Shown here in pieces: positions 36,726-47,712 of a DNA stretch of 64,000 nt. Source of the stretch: Leptodontidium sp. MPI-SDFR-AT-0119. Lineage: Eukaryota > Ascomycota > Leotiomycetes > Helotiales > Leptodontidiaceae. A program made the translations under genes and the position numbers. Each line of letters starts with the position of its first letter. The first letter of the stretch is position 1. Below the pieces are notes generated by a model. The model was not told the origin of the DNA. It searched no databases and worked only from the letters and a program-made list of their open reading frames with translations. Location: assembly GCA_020726505.1 (NCBI GenBank), contig JAHLEZ010000021.1:620001-684000 (forward strand), given 5' to 3'.

Positions 36726-36839
36726 CGTTGATCTGTGATGATATCGCCTTGGAACTCCTCCATGAGGCCGTGGAGTACCTTCACCTCTGCTCTCGGCTGG
36801 TGTTGTGTTGTTCTGAGGTGTGGGTTTCTGAGATCAAAT
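36726..36839 (+). ncRNA. Box C/D snoRNA candidate 1
   Basis: Terminal stem TTGATC (36728-36733) pairs exactly with GATCAA (36832-36837). Box C GTGATGA is at 36735-36741 and box D CTGA at 36828-36831, 86 bases after box C. A CTGA at 36813-36816 could be an internal box D'. The guide target was not identified. Confidence 0.78.
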
Positions 36840-37151
36840 CATGCTTTTTTCATTTGTTTCTGGTCTGCAGAGTGCTGTTTTTGGAGTCTTCTTGAGTGAG
36901 AAATGCCCTACTTTTGGTTCGAATATCGGTTGTTGAGTTGGGTGTACGAAGGTGGGCATGATTGGAATTTTTTGAGTGTCGTCATTTGGGAGAGCATAAA
37001 TACTCGCTTCAGTCACCAAAACAACACAAAATAAAAACAAAAAACTGCATGACCTCCATCTACAGACAGACAGCTAATCCTCGGCAATACGATCACACCA
37101 AGTAGACTTACAAAAAAATTAGCAACCACCTAAAAAATAGTATCAAAAAGC

Positions 37152-37175
37152 AAAAAAAAAAAAAAAAAAAAAAAA
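37152..37175. repeat. Poly-A tract
   Basis: A run of about 24 adenines on the plus strand between snoRNA candidates 1 and 2. It could be a slippage microsatellite or the trace of a retroposed tail. Confidence 0.8.
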
Positions 37176-37410
37176 GTTCGGCCCGGTATCGTTTAGTGCC
37201 TACATCTTTTGTCGTCTGTTGTGGTCTCACGAAGACTCCACTCGTTCCCTTATTTAAATCCAGATTAACAGTGGCGATTTTTAGGAGAACTCGTTCCTCG
37301 CTGTCTGGTACCCAAACTTGCTATTTTGGTTAATATACTAGATACTCGCGTGTTTATTTTTGGGGTTGGTGCTCGGCCCGGGAGGAGGGGGGTTTACCCG
37401 AGACCGAGAG

Positions 37411-37485
37411 ATATCGACGATGACTTTGATTCATCTTTCCTTGCTGATGAGTAGTCTTGTCTTTGGTGTGGGGTTCTGAGATTAC
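37411..37485 (+). ncRNA. Box C/D snoRNA candidate 2 (weak)
   Basis: Box C-like ACGATGA at 37417-37423 has one mismatch to RTGATGA. A good CTGATGA (37444-37450) may be box C'. Box D CTGA is at 37476-37479 inside GGTTCTGAGATTAC, the same setting as its neighbours. The terminal stem is poor and the unit is shorter (about 70 nt), so this is tentative. Confidence 0.4.
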
Positions 37486-38071
37486 TTCTTTCTTCTTCAC
37501 AGTTTTGTTTTATGGGAGATTCTATATGTGTGTTCCTTCTTGGATTTGCTCGTACGCTCTATGACCAAAGGATTTATTCAACAACACCATATCAGCCTCA
37601 ATTACAACTCGGCTTTTGGCCAATAGTAACCAATGACTTATCTAAGGCATTAAGTCACCCCAGAAGCAACAGTCCTTACATTTGGAATGAATGGACTGAT
37701 TTGGCAAGCCAAATGCTAGCCATTTCCACAACCCCAATATTTTTAAATCGTATTAATCTCTCTTAACAAACCACAATTATCATCATGACGCATCAAAACA
37801 TCCAAGAGAACCTAGCACTGATTTCACCTCGGCTCAAATGCCTCATCACTAGCGTGCCCCACAAGGAAGTATAAATTCTCTCGCCTTGCACATCCTCCTT
37901 CCTTCTTTCTTCTTTTTCTATCGGTGGGGAAAATAAGCATATTCATCGATAAGGTATAGCCCGTATCCGTGCTCTAGACCTCACTGGGAAAACCGGCGGG
38001 GGGGAAATGCCGACTTATCTGAGAGCGCCAGGACTAGTCGTGCAGTCCAAGGAATGTGGATGGCTACTCTC

Positions 38072-38188
38072 AATGATCGCTGATGATATCACTACAGAGA
38101 TCGAGCCTCTTGCGACGATTGCAAGTGCTGAAAGGTGCTTGGATTGGAGCTTGGTGGGTTGTCTCTTTGGTTGGTGCTGAGATCATAA
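38072..38188 (+). ncRNA. Box C/D snoRNA candidate 3
   Basis: Terminal stem ATGATC (38073-38078) pairs exactly with GATCAT (38181-38186). Box C CTGATGA is at 38080-38086 (C instead of R at the first position) and box D CTGA at 38177-38180. An internal CTGA at 38128-38131 is a plausible D'; the bases just before it would be the guide. Confidence 0.75.
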
Positions 38189-38502
38189 TTCCTTTATCTT
38201 TGTTTTGACTGGGCTGTTTTGGGGTGGATTCTTAGATATTGTAGTCCGGGTTCTCACAAATACACTTCTTAACCTCAGCTTCAACGTTAATGTCGATTTG
38301 AACTTGAATTCTAATGCTCTACTCCCCTATATTCACGTGGAATCAACATGACAGGTCCATTTTCGCCGACTTCCGCCCCAGCAAATATCAAGCCATAGGA
38401 ACCTTTTCCTCCGCTTCATGCCCCATGTGAAGGTGATAAAAATGTCGCCGTTTTGTGAAGTGAGTGGCTATGGCTAGACGGCGGCCTTCACCCTCTAGTG
38501 GT

Positions 38503-38614
38503 CTGATCGATGATGAAATTCGCTCTGGAGTCGCATAGAGAGTCGCTGGCAATGCCTCAGATCGTGCCAGAATTGTCTGAGATGGAAACTCCTCAACGTC
38601 AATTCTGAGATCAC
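38503..38614 (+). ncRNA. Box C/D snoRNA candidate 4
   Basis: Terminal stem TGATC (38504-38508) pairs with GATCA (38609-38613). Box C ATGATGA is at 38510-38516 and box D CTGA at 38605-38608; D' CTGA at 38577-38580. The bases after box C (AAATTCGC, then TGGA) are nearly shared with candidate 5. Confidence 0.77.
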
Positions 38615-39072
38615 TTTTGATGTCTTTGTTTATTTGTTAGATTCGGTCTTCTCTTCACATGACGACGCCAATTTTAATTTTAATTTTTTAATTTTTTGAA
38701 ATTTCCTTCCCTACTGTAGTTATATACTTGGACATCTAGATTGTCTCTTATCTTAAAGCCATCGTGAATAGTGCAAAATTGACCTCTCATCTAGAATCAT
38801 GTTGACTCACCCCACAATCCTCGTCTACCAAATCCCTGCCACGCTAGCAACGAAGCGTAGTGTCGCGCCTATCCCATCCTAAAAACCCCTTTCCATCTTC
38901 AACACCCTCATTCCCTAAGTTCAAGTGTCCCAAGCCCGAACCCTTCATCTTAAGTATACATTCAATCACTTCCATGCCCCAAGGGGAAGTGATGAAAAAG
39001 GCCGTCCTGGCTTCTGTTGGATACGAACCAAGGCTCGGCGGCGGCCTAAAAACAGGGGTGGTCGTATCCTTC

Positions 39073-39184
39073 TGATCGGTGATGAAATTCGCCTTGGATG
39101 TATCCTTCATGATGGTTCGCATGTCGGAAGTGCATGTGGCTGGGTTGCTGCAGTATCTTCCTTGGCGGCGGGTTCTGAGGTCGC
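39073..39184 (+). ncRNA. Box C/D snoRNA candidate 5
   Basis: Box C GTGATGA at 39079-39085 and box D CTGA at 39175-39178. The terminal stem GATC (39074-39077) pairs with GGTC (39179-39182) using one G-U pair. Shares its first guide-proximal bases with candidate 4. Confidence 0.7.
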
Positions 39185-39771
39185 TTCTTTTATTTCTGTT
39201 GTGCTGCGCGCGCGGGACACTGGGAAATCGAGTTTGTGGTCTACGATCTTGCGGGAGCGTAGTGCTGTTTCTCTATATATTTATGGGATTGGAGATCACT
39301 TTCGTCTTTGTTTACTTCGAACAGCTACGGCACTTTTGAGGAGAGGTGGGTGAGTCAGCCCTCGACTAAATCCCAACTAAGACAGACATCATTCAAGACT
39401 ACCTGATGCTATATTCATCGCCGTAATATTGACTTGATAAAGCCCAGAACCTCCATAAAACCGTCCTCCACTCTGAACTTGCCCTAACTCACCCCCATAT
39501 CTCGCCTACCAACACTTCCGTCCTTTTAGCTCCACCACCCCCTACAAAACCCTTTCCATCACCACTTCGTGAAACCCTTGCTCTCACCCAAAGTCCCCAA
39601 AATCAGCTCTTCGCCTCCATCGGATCATCGGATCAATCGAGCACCTATAAAACACCACGAAACGTAACCTGTTGCCCCTCTTAGCAGGTGATGAGGCTGT
39701 CGTAGCTTTCTCATGAGGTTTCAATTTTGGGCTCTTCGGCGGCTCCTTTGCGCGGTGTGGTTGGCTTCATG

Positions 39772-39885
39772 ATGATCGGTGATGATATCCCTAGGAGCGT
39801 AGTTAGCTCGAAGCCGAAATCGTTGCATTTGGGATGTTTGAGGTTGAGAGCTTGATGGCTTCTTAGGTTGGTTTCTGAAATCATT
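39772..39885 (+). ncRNA. Box C/D snoRNA candidate 6
   Basis: Box C GTGATGA at 39779-39785; box D CTGA at 39875-39878. Stem ATGAT (39772-39776) pairs with ATCAT (39880-39884). The design matches the other members of the array. Confidence 0.72.
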
Positions 39886-40266
39886 TGGGGTGCTTTGCGA
39901 GTTTGTTTACTTGCCCCCTATTTTACCCCGTTTTTATTGGTTTGCATTTCAAAGGAAGCAGCTTTTGGGAGAATTCATTTATTGGTATATTTTATCTGCT
40001 ATCGTAAAGATGGATCATAAAAGCATCCAAAATCTCATAGCTATGACGTAACAGTCATGGTGACTCCCCCCCCCACTAGCGACTAGTCTCCTCCACCCAC
40101 TCAATAAAACTCCCCGTCCCACCACAAACCCACACTCTTCCCCTCCTCAACAAGTCAGTTATTTGGAAGGCCCGGCCGTGGTAGACTTTCAAATGTCGAG
40201 CAATGGGATTAAGCAGCGATCCGAACATTGACACAAAAACGGGTAGTTGGGGGACGTTGCTCTTCA

Positions 40267-40378
40267 TTTGATCGGTGATGATATTCCGCATGAGCTGATA
40301 TAACGAGGTCGAGAGATTGTGTGCCACGCATTTCTTGAGACTGGGTTTTGGTGGCTGTGTGGTTGGTTCTGAGACCAT
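40267..40378 (+). ncRNA. Box C/D snoRNA candidate 7
   Basis: Box C GTGATGA at 40275-40281 within TTGATCGGTGATGATA, the same context as candidates 5 and 6. Box D CTGA is at 40369-40372. D' CTGA is at 40295-40298. The terminal stem is less perfect than in the others because GACCA replaces GATCA. Confidence 0.65.
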
Positions 40379-40596
40379 TTTGTCTTCTTTTCTTTGTTTG
40401 TTTTGAATTGTTTATGCCGCCGCACTTGTCGTCTGTTTCTTGGTTGAAATCGATATCGTGGAAAAGGTAGATCTGGAGATCTCTTGTATCCTCTTGGATA
40501 TAGCTCAACAAGCAGAAATGCGATTGTTTGAAGAGACCTAATCGAAATTTCTCTTGGTGCTTATGCTTATGATCCATATTTACACACAACAGAAGC

Positions 40597-43364
40597 TCAC
40601 TTCGCCGTGTTCTCATAGTGCTTCGCCAGCTGTCGCAACATCCTGCCCATCTTTGGAGTCACTCCCCACACCCATGTGTCATCGTAAAATCCCGCCCAGG
40701 AGCGAGTCAAAGTAGCTGCAAGAGATGCATCCGAGTCATCCGACTCGATATCTTCGGCGAGCATATCCCGAACCCTCTTTACGATTTGCGAATCAGCTTC
40801 ATCGAGAGCTACGCCTCGACGCTGCAGCGTCTCTTTGGCATGTAGCCACTTGGTCAAAAGAAGGACTGTGGATCGCTGTCAGCTCATGATAGATACTTGG
40901 AGATATATGTAGAGAGATATACTTGAATCCCAGCCCGCAAAAGCATGCTCAATAGCCCAAGTGAAAGCAGCAGTCTTCCTCACCAAGCTACTCCCAATTC
41001 TCGTCGGTATCAAGATACCCTCCAATGCTACAGACACAGCACGATTCAAGTACTTGGTCCATTCCATTGGTTCGGATAGAAATTGCTGTATCGATTGCTC
41101 GTTTTCGTTCTCATCCATCCGGAAGAGCATGCCGCGTGAAGCTGACTCCGCCCTCGTCATGATCCTACAATAGCTCACCCTTAACAAAGCTAAAGAGTTA
41201 AAGAGCAATGGCCCTTCCGTCTCATCCCACGTATAAGACTCATCAGCTCTTGCCCTAGCGTCTTTGATCAATTGAAGACACCTGCTTATCGCCATTTCCA
41301 TCTGGCTGGTAATATCTGATACCTGGAACGAATTCGTCTGCGCAAAATCAGACCCTTCGCCTAGAATGTACAACCCCTGAGTCATGTGGGATATATAAAT
41401 CGACACGGCGTTCACGGCGACGCAGCATGAGTATGGATCCCATTCCCAGTACTCCTCGGGGACGTCGGACGCAATCGTTCCGTCTAGTAATCGCGAAACG
41501 GCATCTTTCAACCTCAGTGGTGAGCCGGAGTCCCGAGTATTAGCGTCTTCTCGCCAGGATTCTGCGGTGGGAGCATCCCATAGAGAGTGGTGGCACGGCA
41601 TCTCGACGTTGCCATCTGTCAGCATGGAGAATCCTGATGCATAACCATATAGTATCGATGCTAGGTTGCAGAAATATATATAGCCGTACATGATCCTGTT
41701 TATAGTGATTAGAAAACCGAGCAGGGTGGAAGTTTCTTGATTGGATGAAACTTTACCTCTTAACAGATTCCCTTTCTATCCATGCTTCCCACGACAAATC
41801 ATCGTGCTGAGTAGTATGCGATTGGAGCCATGTCAAGCGAGCTCGGAAGTCCTGACCATATGATGAGAAGAGAAGACGCAAAAGTGTGTGGAAACTTACC
41901 CAGACGAAAAAGCCAATCCGATGAATCGCAATAGAACACACCTCTGGATCTCCACTAAAAGTCTCAAATAACGCTAGGAGGAGTTTCGTCTGACTGATCC
42001 ATAGCGGGTTGTTCGAAGATTCGTTACGTTCCTCACCATCGGGCTTTATCCAATCCCGAAGAAGAAGAAGTCCATCCAGAGGTGGTCCTCTTCCAGAGCT
42101 AAGCGAGCTGATACTCTCTAGACTTTGGTGGGCGGCATTGTAGAAGATGGCCGCCACTTTCCTCTCCATTCGGTATATTGCACCGATAGCACACATACAA
42201 AGCAGCAGAGGTGCCGGAATCTTATCCAGATCGAGCGACGGTAGGTGGAAAAGTGGCACATGTGTGTTGAACATTGCCATATATCGCTGAATGCAACGTT
42301 CATATAGGGCGGTTGCGAAGGATGTCAAGAAACGGAGGATTTCTGGAGATATTCGAGTTGACAGATCTTTTAGGAATTTCTCGCGCATCTCGTTAGTGAG
42401 ACGGATTGGAGAGGTGGGCTTTTGATGTCTTGTCGTTTGAGGGACTGAACAATTGACTTTCAAGGAGATGGGACTGGGACTGCTTTGTTCAACAGATGGC
42501 TGTTGAGTTTGGTGGCCATGGGTGACATGAGTGCCAGTCGAAAGAGGGTTGTCGCCAGAAAATATGCTCGATAGTCCCTCTAATGGCGAGAAGCCGTCCA
42601 TGAGTTGGCTGTCCAGATGAGGAAGTGCAAAATCGGCCATTTGCTGAGATGGCCAGTCGAAAAATGGAACTGGCATATCTGTCCAATCACCACGAACATC
42701 TCCGTAGACATCATGTTGCGTGCTGAACGTAGAGGCATCTTGTTCAATCGACTCAATTCCATCGATATCCTGCAACTGGTCGAGAAATGCTTCTGTTGAA
42801 ATGTGATCCGCGCCGGCTGCTATTTGGTGACTACTTTTGTTTGGGGATTCGCTGGATTCGGCTTGTACTTGAGTGGAGGGGGACGATTGTGGAGAGGGTA
42901 GTGCTGTTGAAAGTTAGGCATGATTTGGATGGGAATGGAAATCTTACACGAGAACGGTAACGACGTTTCCTGACCTGCTTTTACTTTTGACTTTGATTTA
43001 GGTTCGGTTTTTTCTGCCCCGTGTACGAGTCTCTGATGTCGAACCAAAAGATCTCTGTTATCGTTTAGAAATTAGTATTTTTGCATGAATTTTCCAGGCC
43101 TACTGACTTTCGCATATATCGATTGCTGCAAGTCTCACAAAGGTAAGGCCTTTCTTGGGTATGTCTCCGTTCGTGTCTGGTGCAATGTTCGCTGCGTTTG
43201 AAAGCTCTGGAGCACGTTTTGCAGACGAATCTCCTCCTATCATTGAGCGGTTCTGCCAGAGCGAACACGTCTGTTCCTTCAACTTGGGCCATCATTAAAG
43301 ATTGAATGTTTTTCTTTTGGTGTTGGAGTTGGAGATGAAATGGAGAAAGCAGTCTCAGGTCCAT
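40597..43364 (-). CDS. C2H2 zinc finger / fungal_trans transcription factor
   Basis: Predicted nuclear regulator and probable local regulator of the adjoining metabolic genes. Six exons read right to left: 43364-43108, 43054-42948, 42903-41900, 41851-41757, 41695-40923 and 40865-40597, giving 834 residues. Two tandem C2H2 fingers occupy residues ~45-105: FVCKTCSRAFKRSEHCTRHERRH, with its partner YLCETCSNRYMRK joined across intron 1 to DLLVRHQRLVH. A Ser/Gln-rich linker follows, then the fungal-specific regulatory domain (middle homology region) from ~residue 270: ERCIQRYMAMFNTHVPLFHLP, LLLCMCAIGAIYR, and later WEAWIERESVKRIMYGYIYF. This combination occurs in many fungal pathway regulators. 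An internal ATG pair around 43293-43290 could serve as a later start. Transcribed away from the snoRNA array's direction and in the same direction as the VAO gene. Confidence 0.9.
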
Positions 43365-43715
43365 GGCGGGGTAATGGGAAATCTCTAACCCAAACTCGCA
43401 AAGCGTCTTTCCCTGGTGGCGCGGCCGAGATTAGTTGGTTGTGGGGAGTGATGCGGGGGAGTCTTGGCGATGATGAATTAGGAAACTTAAAGCATCACTA
43501 ACAGATACCTGTAGACTCATTTCAACTACGAACCCTTGTCGGGACACGACCGAGAAATTCGGTCACACATGAAACAAACATACAGTCTATACATGAATAT
43601 AAATAACATGTTATCAGATTGGGGGCTTGTGTTTGTATTTTTTGAAAACGCCAAAGTTAACTTTACAGATAGAGAGACAGAGAGAAATCTCATCCGAATT
43701 TTCAAATGCTTGCTT
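43365..43715. other. Intergenic region, transcription factor promoter
   Basis: About 350 bases between the stop of the VAO-like gene and the start of the regulator, both on the minus strand. Contains the regulator's promoter; no element assigned. Confidence 0.5.
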
Positions 43716-45785
43716 TCATAACTTGTGGCTTAGAGCTCCACCACTAACTGTATCCGTGCCAGTGCTTGGGTCTGCAAGCTTTCCTTTCGGATCTCGAAAC
43801 TCTTGGTAGGTTTCTGGCCATATCCCTTGTTTCCCAGGAGACAATATACCATTGGGATCTACCGCATTCTGCTAAATCGTTAGAATGGATGATGGACGAT
43901 ATTTTAATATCTACTTGCCTTGATCTTCTCCACAAAACGCCGGTAAGCATGATTGTTAAAGTCGTAACTGTCCGCATTCAAATCTTGAAAACCGGTAAGT
44001 TGCAAGTTTGGAAGTCGGGCAAGTGCTTTTACATACCCATGAAGTTTATATGAGTTCGGTACGTGCTGTAGCCGCTCTTTCTACCCTCCCTGTAACACTC
44101 AGCAAGAATTGAACTGATTGCTTGGCAGTGCTCTGAATTTGCTTTGTTGAAGGTCACGAAGTTGACGAAGATGACATGCCTCTCATGCATGAAGAAATCG
44201 CAGCAGAGATCCCAGCCATGCTTCTCAGAGATGGCTTTGGATATTCTCGCCCATTCTAAAATGGCCTTCCCAGAAGATGGAAGCACTGGAGAGTAGTCGG
44301 CATGGCCAGCAATACCTTTGCCATCTTTTGGGAGGCGATAATTGACCATGGGGAGACTCCAAAGCGTCGGAACCCCAACAAATGGCCCACCATGAGGTTC
44401 TCCAACGTTTGTTGCCTCGAGAAGATCATCTCCGTCCCCCGAAAACATTTCGCCATAGGCTCTCCCTTTCGGGGCTTTGATTGCTGCGGCCCTCTTGAAC
44501 TCGTCATACTGGGATTGGATGACCGCCTTCGGACCATAAAGCCCAAATTTGGCATTCCAGTATCCCATGTTCAGCTTCTTCTGAAGTTCACGCACTCTCC
44601 AATCCGGGATGGGTTCATCTTTGCCCCAATAGTCCACTCGCTTGCCAACCATACCAAGCCATTCCACGATATTGGAAATATATACCGTATTAGGAAGAGT
44701 TCCGTTTCGGCGCATCTCACCGAATATATCTACCATCGTCTCCACATCCTCAAAATTGTCCATGGAGAATCCACAAGACAAATAAGCTTGGGGTTGAGGG
44801 GTGAGCCAGATTCCCATCTTGGTGACAATGCCGAGATTGCTCTGCATGAACAGACCTTCGATAGACGGGCCGAATGTGAATTTCGTCAAGTGAGCTGAAG
44901 GAGAACCATCTTGGGCAAAATGACCAGTACGAACAACATCGCCATCTGCAAGCACGATCTCAAGACCAGCAACGTGCTGATGATGGGTCGCTGTGGGAAG
45001 GAACCCAGTGCCGCGGTCAACCGTCTAAAATAGGTTTAGGAAACATGAGATAGATGGGTTTGAGATTGGTCTTACATTTCCAACAACACTTCCCCAGCCA
45101 AGAGAAGGAACGCTAGGCCAGACACGAAGTTTATGTAATCTGCAGTAGTCATATAGGTCTGTGAAAGTCACCCCAGGCTCGACGACAGCATATGAATACT
45201 CTTCATTTACTTCGATCACTTTGTTCATTCTGTGAAGATCGAGCGCCAATGAGCCACTGAGTCGCGGTGCGGGTCCGCCATAGCTTCACGAGCATCAGAA
45301 TGAGATTTTCCAATAGTGCTTTGTTAGGGAATGAGGACTTACCCTAAGTTCTTGCCTCGCGAAAAAGTCCAGACAGGAATCTTGAACTCGTTTGCTATCT
45401 TCAGAACACTTTGCAATTCGGAAACGGTTGCAGGACTATACAGTCGTGAGTTTAATTTCTCCAAGTTAATGGCGTCGTATGATTACCAAACAGCTCCACT
45501 TGGAACCTTCCTGCGAGAGGGTTTCTCCTGCAGCTCGTATGGATCGATATACTCTGTCAAGGCGTTTCCAACGTAGACGTATTCATGACCCAAAGTCTCC
45601 TTGAACTTGTCGATTGCTGTATCGAAGTTGGCCTGCGTGACTCCAGGCGGTAGAACAATCTCCAGTGGGCGAATGAGAGACTTTGCGAATAGTTTGTGAT
45701 GAGTCGAATTGTACTCTGGATCCGTATAACGGATCGGCAATGAGAGAGCCTCTTGAGCTTGCTCGGTGGCTTGAGCTTGTGCCAT
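43716..45785 (-). CDS. Vanillyl-alcohol-oxidase-family flavoenzyme
   Basis: Predicted FAD oxidase or dehydrogenase of 4-alkyl/4-hydroxymethyl phenols (VAO, eugenol oxidase, 4-cresol dehydrogenase group). Six exons read right to left: 45785-45487, 45435-45343, 45283-45076, 45024-44037, 43983-43919 and 43868-43716, giving 601 residues. Intron 5 starts with GC (GCAAGT), a GC-AG intron; no GT alternative keeps the frame. FAD-binding motifs: AVCPATVSELQ, FSRGKNLGYGGPAPRLSGS, VVEPGVTFTDLYDY and SVPSLGWGSVVGNTVDRGTGF. The active-site YRTH motif is present near the end of exon 4 (TYRTHINFM). Where VAO has the catalytic Asp of VPDLGGGS, this protein has Ser (VPSLGWGS). The C-terminus SHKL resembles a type 1 peroxisomal signal; VAO itself is reported to end in a similar tripeptide. 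Divergent from the FAD monooxygenase gene. Confidence 0.9.
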
Positions 45786-46185
45786 ATTTTTATCTAGAAG
45801 ATATTAATGTATGAATGAAGATAGATGTGCGAGACTAGAAAAAGTCTGTTGGAAATTTTTGATTGCCGTTTTATCTGGCTTTTAGAATATTGTGGTGTTG
45901 TCAGAAAGCTGTTGTGGAGGTTGGGTTGCGAGCCCCACATTCCAGTATAGTTGGAGACGAGGCATTGCCCTAGGTTCAAATTGTGTATATACATTTTGAT
46001 ACCCCGCATTTTCTGGGGTCACATCCCTGGGGTCAAGTTGAAGATACTAGAAAAAAGAATGTAAGACTGTGTATTGGAGACTCAATCAAGGATACTTCTC
46101 CACGACCTCGCTGTTCTTGAAGACAACCACTCCCACAGCAACAGTCACTTCTGGAATCATTGACCCCAACTTCCTAGTCGACATC
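45786..46185. promoter_or_regulatory. Divergent promoter between VAO-like and FAD monooxygenase genes
   Basis: 400 bases separate the two start codons, so regulatory sites are probably shared. A TATATA string lies at 45987-45992, about 200 bases before the VAO-like start; its role is uncertain. Shared control of the two flavoenzymes is inferred from the arrangement. Confidence 0.5.
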
Positions 46186-47712
46186 ATGGCAATTTCAAAG
46201 GTCAGTACAGATACTGTCAACTTAAAACATCAAGACTGACTCTGAGCCAGGTGATCATAGTTGGTTCTGGACCGGCAGGATTGGTACTCGCACTCCTCCT
46301 TGCAAAGCAGGGCATCAATGTGGTCATCCTAGAAGCTGCCGAGAATCTCGACGAGAACCCTCGGGCAACTCACTACTCTTTCCCAGCAACCTACGAACTT
46401 GAACGTGCAGGTGTGTTACAGGAGGTGATAAGCGAAGGCTTTCTTCCAGATGGAGTATCTTGGCGGGACATTGACGGCCTCGCACCCGCATCAATATCCA
46501 CCAAACATCTATCAACAGAGAAAAAGATTGTCTGTCTACCACTCAACCACTTAACTAGAATCCTCATGGAACATCTCGCAAAGCAACCTACTGCTGAGGT
46601 AAAATGGTCCCATAAAGTACTTCCTACAATTGGACAAGACCAATCCTCAGCCTGGGTTATGGTCGAAACTCCCAACGGAACGGTGAAAATTTCTGCAGAT
46701 TATGTCGTCGGTTGCGATGGCGCAAACAGCCAGATCAGAAAGTCGTTATTTGGAGACTCGGAGTTTCCTGGACGCACTTGGGACGAACAGATCGTGGCAA
46801 CAAATGTGAGAAAGTCTTCCGTTCTTAAACGTTTATTTTCTATATATATTTCCACATTTGAGGCTGATGCTCTGTAGGTCTACTACGATATGACTCCATA
46901 CAACTGGGGCGACTCTAGCTTCATCGTCGACAAAGAACATTGGTTTATGCTAGCCAAGATCCAGAAAGACGGATTGCTGCGTGTCACGTATGGAGATATT
47001 CCGGGTCTGACTCGAGATGAGTATATCGCTCGACAGCCTATGAAATTCAAGAGTTTTCTTCCTGGACAACCGAACCCCGACCAATATAAGATTGTCGGAA
47101 TTAGTCCTTACAAAGTTCATCAGAGATGTGCGAAGAGTTTCCGAGAAGGACGCTTCCTCCTGGTTGCGGACGCAGCGCATCTATGTAACCCATTGTGAGT
47201 AGCGAGGATTTCCCAAAACGGGGACAGACTGATCTGATGAGTTCCACAGCGGAGGGTTAGGCTTGACAGGCGGTCTTGTTGATGCTGGCAATCTTTTCGA
47301 TTGTCTCAATGGTATCCACCAGGGGCTTGCAAATGACGATATTCTGTCTCGATACGACGTCGTGCGACGAGAGATGTACAACAATATCATTGACCCTGTC
47401 TCTAGCGACAACATCAGACGTCTTTGGCATGATCCGACCGTCGCTGAGAAAGAGGATAAATTCCTTGAGATGTGCAGAATGGCAGATGCAGATCCAAATA
47501 TCAGTCGGAAAATGCAAGAGGTATGGTCAGGAGCGTTCGAAAATCTTAATTGAGAGCTGAATCGCTGATGAAACTACCAGGGCTTGAATTCGATTATGCA
47601 TGATTTCAGGAAAGAATACAATTTCGGGCTGCCATATTCTTCTTCAATGGAACAGAAGCAAGACTTTCTGCCGTCCACAGCTAAGATTGCTGTCACTGCG
47701 GGAGATGCTTGA
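46186..47712 (+). CDS. FAD-dependent aromatic monooxygenase (PheA/TfdB, salicylate hydroxylase-like)
   Basis: Predicted single-component flavin hydroxylase acting on a phenolic ring with NAD(P)H and oxygen. Five exons, 46186-46200, 46251-46805, 46878-47194, 47250-47520 and 47581-47712, give 429 residues. The first exon encodes only MAISK. The FAD dinucleotide motif VIIVGSGPAGLVLALLLAK begins at residue 6; the DG motif is VVGCDGANSQIRKSL; the second FAD motif reads VADAAHLCNPFGGLGLTGG, with Ala where many relatives have Gly in GDAAH. The protein is shorter than PheA-type enzymes (~600 residues) and ends soon after the catalytic region, so it lacks the thioredoxin-like C-terminal domain. Its place between the VAO-like and esterase genes supports a role in phenolic metabolism. 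Substrate not deducible. Confidence 0.9.

Larger units (their letters stand above)
36243..40596. other. Non-coding region carrying a box C/D snoRNA array
   Basis: 4.35 kb with no supportable protein gene. Seven plus-strand box C/D candidates lie here (36726, 37411, 38072, 38503, 39073, 39772 and 40267), spaced about 300-600 bases apart. The sequence after each box D is T-rich with TTTGTTT-like strings, and the segments before several units resemble one another (CCCTTTCCATC-type strings before the fifth and sixth), suggesting tandem duplication of a unit. An A tract of about 24 lies at 37152-37175. The array is probably one or a few non-coding host transcripts; intron ends were not fixed. Confidence 0.6.

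Noticed and set aside
39689..39720. Extra GTGATGA as an eighth array snoRNA
   Set aside because: No CTGA at suitable distance and no terminal stem before candidate 6 begins.
36243..40596. Small protein genes in the snoRNA region (for example 36496-36738 and 39079-39339)
   Set aside because: Frames overlap the snoRNA boxes, lack motifs and show no splice logic.
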